6,031 bases of DNA from an uncultured Clostridia bacterium (lineage in GTDB: Bacteria > Bacillota > Clostridia > UMGS1883). Both the position numbers and the translations under genes were made by a program. The notes under the pieces were generated by a model. The model saw only the letters and a program-made list of their open reading frames with translations, did not search any database and was not told the origin of the DNA. Below, piece by piece: positions 1 through 6,009 of this stretch. The stretch lies in the NCBI GenBank assembly GCA_934454525.1, contig CAKSFM010000034.1, positions 1 through 6,031 of the forward strand, in the 5' to 3' direction. Positions within the stretch are counted from its first letter, which is position 1, and each line of letters begins with the position of its first letter.

Positions 1-102
1 GCGGATTTGATGTATTATGCACTGTTGTATCTCTGTCCTTGGATATACTGCTTCTATTGCGTTTGTAAAGCCGGTCAGCCCATCAATGCAGGCGATCAGT
101 AT
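1..102 (-). mobile_element. IS256/Mutator-family transposase, internal fragment
   Basis: Read on the minus strand from 102 down to 1, an open frame of 34 codons begins ILIACIDGLTGF and ends QQCIIHQIR. This matches the IS256-type transposase core. The D of IDGL (residue 7) corresponds to the second acidic residue of the DDE site, and the C-x2-H at residues 28-31 is the motif that follows it in Mutator-type enzymes. The frame is still open at base 1, so the C-terminal half should continue leftward outside the window. Upstream of residue 1 the similarity stops abruptly and phosphoglucomutase sequence begins on the other strand. The N-terminal half of the transposase, its start and its terminal inverted repeat are therefore absent here. 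It is a truncated copy. Family assignment is by recalled motifs, not a search. Confidence 0.82.
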
Positions 103-103
103 A

Positions 104-819
104 CAATACATAGACGCCACAGATATTTTCGACGGCGTTAAAACCTGTGATACCCCGAATTTTATAAGTATAGGCAAGGATGTTGACGAGGCATATATTG
201 CGGCGGTTAAAGCCGAATCTATGAATATTTCGATTCCCGATGATTTTAAGGTGGTATATACACCGATTCACGGCTCGGGCAATAAGCTTGTGCGGAGTAT
301 TCTTGATAAAATAGGTGTAAAAAATGTATTTGTTGTACCCGAGCAGGAATTACCAGACGGAGACTTTCCGACGGTTAAGTCTCCGAATCCCGAAAACATT
401 GGGGCATTTGACATTGCGATAGAATACGCAAAAAAACAGAATGCCGATTTGGCTTTCGGAACAGATCCTGACAGCGATAGGATAGGAGTCGTTGTTAGAG
501 CGGGCTTAAAACGCTGGCATTAAAAGGCTCTGACGGGACTGAAAAGATTAAGGCAATAATGAAATGTATGCGCGAGAATAAGCCTGAATATATAGCTGGG
601 TACAAGGTGGAAGAGGTTAAGGATTATTCAAACGGAATAGACGGAATGCCGATGTCGGACGTGCTTAAATTCTTCCTTGATAAAGGTTGGTTTGCCGTTC
701 GTCCGTCCGGAACGGAGCCAAAAATCAAGTTCTATTATGAAATAGAGGGTGACAAAGGTATTGATATTAATGAGATTACAGATGATTTTAAGTTGGATTT
801 GACTAAAAGACTGTTGTAA
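104..819 (+). pseudogene. Phosphoglucomutase/phosphomannomutase remnant (two deletions)
   Basis: Alpha-D-phosphohexomutases interconvert hexose 1- and 6-phosphates in the cytoplasm. Family-like sequence starts near 107 (YIDATDIFDGV) and runs through PNFISIGKDVDEAY, VYTPIHGSGNK and KSPNPEN to the metal-binding loop DPDSDR (about 467-484) in domain II. At 497-505 it jumps to a different frame. From about 502 the text reads GLKTLALKGSDGTEKIK, then domain IV with the phosphate-binding loop RPSGTEPKIKFY (about 703-738), ending with TAA at 817-819. The catalytic-serine loop (TASHNP type) of domain I and the sugar-binding loop of domain III are both missing, so the product cannot be active. The intact family is around 570 residues; roughly 230 remain. 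The frame open from 17 to 523 begins in antisense transposase sequence and is not a native start; an ATG at 559 opens only the C-terminal piece. Whether it is PGM or PMM cannot be told. Confidence 0.88.
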
Positions 820-899
820 TATTGCTTAATAATCTGTTGCACATAAAGCTATAAAGGCATTGAATAAAAAAATAAATTCGTGATACACAGAAACAAAAG

Positions 900-939
900 A
901 TGGATATATACATGACCGGTTGCCATGTATTTTATCCAT
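900..939 (+). promoter_or_regulatory. Imperfect hairpin in the xylA leader
   Basis: The arm at 900-914 (ATGGATATATACATG) pairs with 924-939 (CATGTATTTTATCCAT). This gives two 7-bp stems, 900-906 with 933-939 and 908-914 with 924-930. A 1x2 internal loop separates them, and the apical loop is nine bases containing ACCGGT. It ends 14 bases before the xylA ribosome binding site. No T-run follows it, so it does not look like a simple terminator for the decayed upstream gene. It could be a protein-binding operator or an mRNA leader structure. The rest of 820-969 is AT-rich, and I see no gene and no convincing promoter there. Confidence 0.45.
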
Positions 940-953
940 AAATCTATTATAGT

Positions 954-959
954 AGGAGG
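954..959 (+). promoter_or_regulatory. Ribosome binding site deciding the xylA start
   Basis: AGGAGG lies ten bases before ATG 970. An in-frame ATG at 925 would add 15 residues but sits inside the leader hairpin, has no Shine-Dalgarno sequence and would put this site inside the coding region. The start at 970 is therefore preferred. Confidence 0.85.
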
Positions 960-969
960 TTTCAAAGTA

Positions 970-2280
970 ATGGAACAGTTTTTGAATATTTCAAACATTA
1001 AGTATGAGGGAGCAAAATCAAAAAATCCGTTTTCATTTAAGTATTATAATAAGGACGAGATAATCGGCGGAAAAAAGATGAGTGAGCATCTGAAATTTTC
1101 CATGGCGTACTGGCATACGATGGTTGCCGACGGTACCGATATGTTCGGCGTCGGAACGATTGACAAAAGCCTTGGCGAGGAAAACCCGATTGAAATTTAC
1201 AAGAAAAAGGTTTATGCCGCATTTGAAATTATGAATAAACTTGGCATTGAATACTTCTGCTTTCATGACAGAGATATTGCACCGGAGGGAAAATCTCTTT
1301 CGGAATTCCAGCAAAATCTCGATGTTATCGTTCCGATTATAAAAGAACAGATGAATAAATATGGAATAAAGCTTTTGTGGGGAACGGCTAACTGCTTTGC
1401 CGCACCGAAATATATGCACGGAGCGTCCACCTCGTGTTGTGCCGACGCTTTTGCATATGCTGCTGCGCAGGTGAAAAAGGCAATAGATATTACAATTGAG
1501 CTCGGTGGAAAAGGCTATGTGTTCTGGGGCGGCAGAGAGGGCTATGAAACGCTCTTAAACACCGATATGGCATTGGAACAGGATAACTATGCACGGTTTT
1601 TGAAAATGGCGGTTGAATATGCACGCAGCAGGGGTTATGACGGCGACTTTTACATAGAACCAAAGCCGAAAGAGCCTACCAAGCATCAGTATGATTTTGA
1701 TGCTTCGACTGTGCTTGCCTTTTTGCGTAAATACGGTTTGGAGAAAGACTTCAAACTAAATATCGAAGCAAATCACGCAACTCTTGCAGGTCACACATTT
1801 GAACATGAGCTTTGCGTTTGCAGAGTTAATAATGTGCTGGGGTCTGTCGACGCCAATCAGGGAGATTGCCATTTGGGTTGGGATACCGACCAGTTCCCGA
1901 CCGATGTATACAGCACAACCTTTGCGATGCTTGAAATTTTGCGTGCCGGCGGTTTCACAAACGGCGGACTTAATTTTGACGCAAAGACAAAGCGCGGCTC
2001 AAACACAATAGAAGATATATTCCTTGCTCATATCGCCGGAATGGACGCATTTGCTTTAGGCTTGAGAAATGCTTATAAAATTATTGAGGATGGCAGAATC
2101 GATGAATTTGTAAAGAAGAGATATTCTTCATATGAAAGCGGTATAGGTGCAAAAATTGTAAACGGTGAAACAGGCCTTAATGAGCTGTCGGACTACGCGC
2201 TTTCATTAAATGAGGTAAAGCCGGAAAGCGGACGTCAGGAGTATCTCGAAAGTGTCATCAACAGTATTATATTTAATTAG
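970..2280 (+). CDS. xylA: Xylose isomerase
   Basis: Converts D-xylose to D-xylulose (and glucose to fructose as a side reaction) in the cytoplasm, usually as a tetramer with two divalent metals per subunit. From ATG 970 the protein is 436 residues, the length of class II isomerases, which carry the extra N-terminal stretch seen here. The (beta/alpha)8 active site is complete. FCFHDRD carries catalytic H99 and D102. Metal ligands are E230 and K232 (IEPKPKEP), E266 and H269 (NIEANHA), D294 (VDAN), D305 and D307 (WDTDQ) and D337 (NFDAKTKR). W137 and V184 line the substrate pocket, as in the well-studied clostridial enzymes. I count all of these at a constant offset of two from the usual numbering. 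It is the first gene of the operon, with xylB 11 bases downstream. No frame defect is visible. Confidence 0.97.
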   Translation: MEQFLNISNIKYEGAKSKNPFSFKYYNKDEIIGGKKMSEHLKFSMAYWHTMVADGTDMFGVGTIDKSLGEENPIEIYKKKVYAAFEIMNKLGIEYFCFHDRDIAPEGKSLSEFQQNLDVIVPIIKEQMNKYGIKLLWGTANCFAAPKYMHGASTSCCADAFAYAAAQVKKAIDITIELGGKGYVFWGGREGYETLLNTDMALEQDNYARFLKMAVEYARSRGYDGDFYIEPKPKEPTKHQYDFDASTVLAFLRKYGLEKDFKLNIEANHATLAGHTFEHELCVCRVNNVLGSVDANQGDCHLGWDTDQFPTDVYSTTFAMLEILRAGGFTNGGLNFDAKTKRGSNTIEDIFLAHIAGMDAFALGLRNAYKIIEDGRIDEFVKKRYSSYESGIGAKIVNGETGLNELSDYALSLNEVKPESGRQEYLESVINSIIFN

Positions 2281-2291
2281 TATGGGGTAAC

Positions 2292-3782
2292 ATGATGAAA
2301 TATTTAATTGGAATAGATATCGGAACATCGGGGACAAAAAGCGTTTTGTTCGACACCGAAGGAAAGGTTGTTGCGTCGGCAGCAGCGGAGTATCCGATGT
2401 ATCAGCCGAAAAACGGTTGGGCGGAGCAAAATTCAAACGATTGGTGGCGTGCCGTGTGTAAAACTCTTTGCGAAATTACTCAAAAAGCGGACGGTGAAAT
2501 CTGCGGTATCGGTCTTTCGGGGCAAATGCACGGTCTTGTAATGCTGGATGAAAATAAAGAGGTAATCGGAAACTCAATCATTTGGTGCGACGGCAGAACA
2601 GCGGAGGAGTGCAAGGAAATAGAGGAAATTGTCGGACATGACCGGCTTCTTGAAATTACGGCAAATCCGGCGATGGCAAGCTTTACTGCGGCAAAAATAA
2701 TGTGGGTAAAAAAGCATGAGCCGGAAAACTTTAAGCGCTGCCGCCATATTTTATTGCCGAAAGATTACATCAGATTTATGCTGACCGGAGAGTTTGCGAC
2801 AGATGTTTCCGATGCTTCCGGAATGCAGCTTTTGGATGTCGGCAAAAGACGCTGGAGCGATGAGGTGTTAAAAAAGCTCGGGATTGATGAAGATTTGCTT
2901 GCAAAGGTTTACGAAAGTCCCGAAGTGACAGGCTATGTAAACGAAAAGGCCGCAAAGGCTTGCGGCCTGACGAATGGTATTCCCGTTGCGGCAGGCGCAG
3001 GAGATAATGCCGCGGCTGCAATCGGCACAGGCGTATGTGAAAACGGAAAGGCTTTCACAACAATAGGAACAAGCGGAGTGGTTTTTGCCCATACAGATAA
3101 AATGATATTTGATAAGCAAGGCAGAATTCACACATTTTGCTGTGCCGTACCGGGTGCTTGGCACGTGATGGGCGTAACACAGGCAGCAGGACTCTCACTC
3201 AGCTGGTTCAGAAACAATTTTGCAAAGGATTTGTCATACGGCGAAATTGATAAACTGTGTGAAAGCATTCCCATTGGTGTGGAAAAACTGATTTATCTTC
3301 CTTATCTAATGGGAGAAAGGACACCAATTTTGGATACCGATGCAAGAGGTGTATTTTTCGGACTTTCAGCGATGCATACAAAGGCACATATGGCAAGGGC
3401 AATTATGGAGGGGGTTTCATATTCTCTGAAAAATTGTCTTGATGTGCTCAATGAGGTTGGTGTTGGCGCGGTCGATATGGCGCTTTGCGGCGGAGGTTCA
3501 AAAGGCAACTTTTGGAGAGGTATGATTGCGGATGTGTTTGATATGCCGGTGAAGATAATGCAATCTGAGGAAGGACCTGCGCTTGGCGCTGCAATTCTTG
3601 CCGGATGCGCGGCAGGTGTTTTTAAAGATGTGCGTGAGGGCTGCACCAAGCTGGTGAAGGTTAAAGAAGAGCAGCAGCCGATTAAAGAAAATCACTTGGA
3701 ATACGAAAAGTTTTATTCGGTATATAACGGGTTATATCCGGCATTAAAAGACGGTTTTTCAAGGCTGGCAAAAACATTATGA
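2292..3782 (+). CDS. xylB: Xylulokinase
   Basis: Phosphorylates D-xylulose with ATP to D-xylulose 5-phosphate, the step after XylA and the entry to the pentose phosphate pathway. The 496-residue protein is a full-length FGGY-family sugar kinase. It has the N-terminal phosphate-binding loop GIDIGTSGTKS (7-17), the substrate motif SGQMHG (76-81), WCDGR (98-102) and LLPKDYIRFMLTGE (154-167). The likely catalytic base is D238 in AGAGDNAAAAIG. The C-terminal ATP-domain signature is GGGSKGNFWRGMIADVF (400-416), followed by EEGPALGAA (426-434). SGQMHG and the gene order with xylA favour xylulokinase over other FGGY kinases. The ribosome binding site is weak (GGGG at 2284-2287). ATG 2295 is as plausible a start as ATG 2292 and would drop one residue; translation may be helped by coupling to xylA, which ends 11 bases upstream. 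The stop is TGA at 3780-3782. Confidence 0.95.
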   Translation: MMKYLIGIDIGTSGTKSVLFDTEGKVVASAAAEYPMYQPKNGWAEQNSNDWWRAVCKTLCEITQKADGEICGIGLSGQMHGLVMLDENKEVIGNSIIWCDGRTAEECKEIEEIVGHDRLLEITANPAMASFTAAKIMWVKKHEPENFKRCRHILLPKDYIRFMLTGEFATDVSDASGMQLLDVGKRRWSDEVLKKLGIDEDLLAKVYESPEVTGYVNEKAAKACGLTNGIPVAAGAGDNAAAAIGTGVCENGKAFTTIGTSGVVFAHTDKMIFDKQGRIHTFCCAVPGAWHVMGVTQAAGLSLSWFRNNFAKDLSYGEIDKLCESIPIGVEKLIYLPYLMGERTPILDTDARGVFFGLSAMHTKAHMARAIMEGVSYSLKNCLDVLNEVGVGAVDMALCGGGSKGNFWRGMIADVFDMPVKIMQSEEGPALGAAILAGCAAGVFKDVREGCTKLVKVKEEQQPIKENHLEYEKFYSVYNGLYPALKDGFSRLAKTL

Positions 3783-3833
3783 AGATAATATAACTGAATA
3801 AATCGTAAAACTATTACGGAAAGGATGTAAAGT

Positions 3834-5114
3834 ATGAATTGGATATCAACAACAGAAAATGAAAAATGGTCAAAAAACAATGAATTTTCAGACAGAAAGG
3901 GAGAAGAACTTATCATCGGCGAAAGAAAGGGAAAGCCTCTGTTTGGATGGGGCTGCTGCATAAGCGAAATATGCGCAAAGGCAATATTCGGACTATCCAA
4001 GGATAAGCAAAAGGCAATATACGATGAGCTGTTCGGTAGCGACGGATGCGGCTTTGACTATTGCCGACTGTCAATCGGAGCAAACGACTTTGCCGAGAGC
4101 TGGTACAGCTACGACGAGGTTGACGGCGATTACGAACTCGAAAACTTTTCGACGGACCGCGATAAAAAGTATATTATTCCGGCAATAAAAGAAGCTCAAA
4201 AGCGCTCGGAGAAAATTGAGTTTTTTGCATCCCCGTGGAGTCCGCCGACATGGATGAAGTTTCCAAAGGTATGCAACTACGGGCAAATTGTCGAAACGGA
4301 CAAAAACCTGAAAGCATATGCCAAATACTTTAAAAAATACCTGGAGGAATATAAGAAAAACGGAATAGATGTTAAACAAATCTTTTTCCAGAATGAATTT
4401 ATTTCCGATCAAAAGTTTCCGTCATGCGTATGGAGCCCTAAGGCGATCGAAAAGTTCCTGGCGGACTATCTAATAGATGAAATCGGCGATACGACCGATA
4501 TATGGTTCGGAACATTCAACGGTCCCGAAACGGATCACAGGCAGCTTATAAGCAGATACTATCAGTATGTCGGCAATGTTATGCAAAACAAAAAGTGCAG
4601 AGATAATATAAAGGGAATGTCATTCCAGTGGGCGGGCAGCGCGGCTATAGTTCAGGCAAACGAAGATTTCCCGGACACGGATTTTATCAACAGCGAAATG
4701 GAGTGCGGCGATGGCAAAAACACATGGGAGTACGCTTTGTATTTGTATGAAAAGATGCACCACTATTTCAGGTTCGGCTCGAGAGCAAATGTTTACTGGA
4801 ACATGGCACTCGAAAACGAGGGGCTCAGCACATGGGGCTGGAGACAAAATTCCCTCATAAGCGTTAAAGATGGCGAGTATGTGTTCAATCCCGAATTTTA
4901 TATGTACAAGCATTTTTCACACTTTGTAAAGCGCGGCGCGGTGATGTTAAAAACAACGGGCAGCTTCAGTTCAAACGCAACGGTATTTGAAAATCCGGAT
5001 AGCTCGCGTGTTGCTGTGATTGTAAATCCGTTTTTCAACGAAAAGCTTTTAACAGTAAATCAAAAGAACTATATATTAAAACCGCGTTCATTTAATACAA
5101 TAGTATTGGATTAA
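3834..5114 (+). CDS. Glycoside hydrolase family 30 enzyme, possibly beta-xylosidase-like
   Basis: A 426-residue clan GH-A retaining glycosidase. Family marks in order are GWGCCISE (38-45) in place of the common GFGG-type start, RLSIGANDF (78-86), ASPWSPPTWMK (132-142), QNEF (186-189) with the likely acid/base E188, and INSEMECGDG (285-294) with the likely nucleophile E288. YWNMALENEG (321-330) and STWGWRQNS (332-340) follow. The C-terminal end, about 375-426, is the beta-side domain (RVAVIVNPF near 392-400). There is no signal peptide or membrane segment, so it should act in the cytoplasm on imported oligosaccharides or glycosides. The start at 3834 is supported by AAGGA at 3821-3825. It follows xylB by 51 bases, presumably in one transcript, which suggests a xylose-containing substrate. 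GH30 also includes glucosidases, fucosidases and galactanases, so the specificity is an inference from context. Confidence 0.88.
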   Translation: MNWISTTENEKWSKNNEFSDRKGEELIIGERKGKPLFGWGCCISEICAKAIFGLSKDKQKAIYDELFGSDGCGFDYCRLSIGANDFAESWYSYDEVDGDYELENFSTDRDKKYIIPAIKEAQKRSEKIEFFASPWSPPTWMKFPKVCNYGQIVETDKNLKAYAKYFKKYLEEYKKNGIDVKQIFFQNEFISDQKFPSCVWSPKAIEKFLADYLIDEIGDTTDIWFGTFNGPETDHRQLISRYYQYVGNVMQNKKCRDNIKGMSFQWAGSAAIVQANEDFPDTDFINSEMECGDGKNTWEYALYLYEKMHHYFRFGSRANVYWNMALENEGLSTWGWRQNSLISVKDGEYVFNPEFYMYKHFSHFVKRGAVMLKTTGSFSSNATVFENPDSSRVAVIVNPFFNEKLLTVNQKNYILKPRSFNTIVLD

Positions 5115-5153
5115 AACAGCGATTAGATGTAACCATCATAATCAAGAAATATG

Positions 5154-5185
5154 ATAATTGTGTGGGGAATTCCCCACACAATTAT
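5154..5185 (+). terminator. Perfect palindrome, likely operon terminator
   Basis: Fourteen bases (ATAATTGTGTGGGG, 5154-5167) pair perfectly with 5172-5185 around the loop AATT, 40 bases after the GH30 stop codon. Four G:C pairs close the loop side. Only a short T-rich stretch (ATTATTTG) follows, so termination could be incomplete. The symmetry means it could work on either strand. Weak outer arms, AACCATC (5131-5137) and GATGGTT (5196-5202), flank it. Nothing gene-like is visible between it and about 5314. Confidence 0.75.
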
Positions 5186-5243
5186 TTGAAGATACGATGG
5201 TTTGCATTAATAAAATCGATCAGAAAATTTTGCACTTATTAAG

Positions 5244-5297
5244 GTGCTAACTATATAAAAGTCAAGTAGTTTTTGAAAAATAAATATAGTTTAGCAC
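5244..5297. repeat. Inverted repeat beside the recombinase remnant
   Basis: GTGCTAACTATAT (5244-5256) is the inverse complement of ATATAGTTTAGCAC (5284-5297) apart from one extra base in the right arm. This gives 13 paired positions around a 27-base AT-rich spacer. It lies between the operon terminator and the first recognisable recombinase codons. It could be the remains of a recombination or binding site, or an AT-rich hairpin with no function; no family match is recognised. Confidence 0.45.
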
Positions 5298-5313
5298 GAA
5301 CATTGAAAAATAA

Positions 5314-5815
5314 ATCCTGTTAGATATGCGTCTGGACGACACTTTGGATAAAGACTCATTTGATATAAAATTCAATGAATTAAATGAACAATTAGATGAG
5401 TTAAGTGACAGATTGACTTCATGCAAAAATACTGAAAACAGAGAAAAAAACATAAAAAACGCTTAGATGATTTCAGAAAAGTTCTTGAAAAAATGAGGTG
5501 CTGGTAGAATTCGACAGACAAGTATTTGAAAGCATAATAGATAAAGTTATTGTTGGCGGATACGATGATGATGGGAATAAAGAACCGTCAATGTTGACAT
5601 TTGTATATAAAACAGGCTTTACCAATAGTGTTGATGCTAACAATCATAAACCGCCAAGGAAGAAACGTAAAAAGAACAAGGAGAAAAATGAAAATAAATT
5701 GTCTTCCTATTCCCCTAACGAGAATGAAAAAATGTGTTCACTTAATAGTGACAACACATGTGGAATGTGTGGCACTGATGACAAGAGTTTAGAAGCGAAT
5801 ACTAAAAAGGTTTGA
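5314..5815 (+). pseudogene. Large serine recombinase, C-terminal remnant with two frameshifts
   Basis: Site-specific recombinases of this family move integrative elements. Only the C-terminal part is present, in three frames. Frame one, from about 5314, gives LLDMRLDDTLDKDSF and the helical region NELNEQLDELSDRL, stopping at 5464-5466. Frame two, about 5460-5490, gives RLDDFRKVLEK. Frame three, 5498-5815, gives LVEFDRQVFESIIDKVIVGG and SMLTFVYKTGF, then a lysine-rich tail (PPRKKRKKNK) and a C-x7-C-x2-C cluster near the end. Each switch is repaired by adding one A to a six-A run (5454-5459 and 5488-5493). The N-terminal catalytic serine domain and the zinc-ribbon part are absent upstream: stop codons fill the frame before 5314. 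Third codon positions are richer in A/T than in the xyl operon, fitting a separate origin. The GTG at 5498 is unlikely to be a real start. Confidence 0.78.
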
Positions 5816-5867
5816 AAATAAAGACATTATGAAAGTTAAAGGTGATAAAATGATTATCATGCGGCAA

Positions 5868-5872
5868 GGAGG
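5868..5872 (+). promoter_or_regulatory. Ribosome binding site for the 5878 reading frame
   Basis: GGAGG lies five bases before ATG 5878. Its strength supports 5878 as a true start, even though the gene it serves is cut short. Confidence 0.65.
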
Positions 5873-5877
5873 TAATA

Positions 5878-6009
5878 ATGATAAATTTGGGAAAATTGAA
5901 AGAAATAAAAGACTTGCGAAAAGCCTGGCCTCATGAGGCATTGGACTTTATTCAAGTCAACCCCGAATTTTGTGTAAAGTCTTTACGAAACCTCCAAGAT
6001 GATATATAA
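5878..6009 (+). pseudogene. DUF4268-like gene, 5' fragment cut by an IS end
   Basis: The frame encodes 43 residues. The first ~24, ending LRKAWPHEALDF (about 5914-5949), resemble the start of DUF4268 proteins, which as I recall open with a similar K-DLR-WPHEALDF-like stretch and then continue with a T-x-W-L-A sequence. Some members are predicted nucleases of the PD-(D/E)XK type. After LDF the expected continuation is missing. The next residues, IQVNPEFCVKSL, come from sequence that looks like an IS256-type terminus, and the frame ends with TAA at 6007-6009. The likely history is insertion into, or recombination within, the gene's 24th-25th codon. The rest may lie beyond the element, outside the window. 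It has a strong ribosome binding site and starts 63 bases after the recombinase stop, so it may have been cargo of the same lost element. Family recognition is from memory of a short stretch, hence moderate confidence. Confidence 0.55.

Noticed and set aside
17..523. A 168-codon plus-strand frame as an intact gene
   Set aside because: Its first ~28 codons are the antisense of a transposase and the last few follow a frame break, so it is a chimera, not a native coding sequence.
860..887. Promoter for xylA: TTGAAT, 16 bases, GATACA
   Set aside because: Both boxes match the consensus poorly and the region is AT-rich, so such matches are expected by chance.
920..950. Promoter TTGCCA with TATTAT
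   Set aside because: The spacer is 19 bases and transcription would start within the xylA ribosome binding site.
1033..1419. Minus-strand 128-codon frame inside xylA
   Set aside because: It lies wholly within a well-supported gene, has no recognisable family and is a shadow of the opposite strand. The other minus-strand frames within xylA, xylB and the GH30 gene are dismissed for the same reason.
5262..5453. Minus-strand 63-codon frame
   Set aside because: It is the antisense of the recombinase helical region, with low-complexity S/N/F-rich content and no similarity recognised.
5829..5933. Small plus-strand frame of 34 residues (MKVKGDKMIIMRQGG start)
   Set aside because: It has no good ribosome binding site, its own codons include the strong site at 5868, and it overlaps the better-supported frame from 5878.
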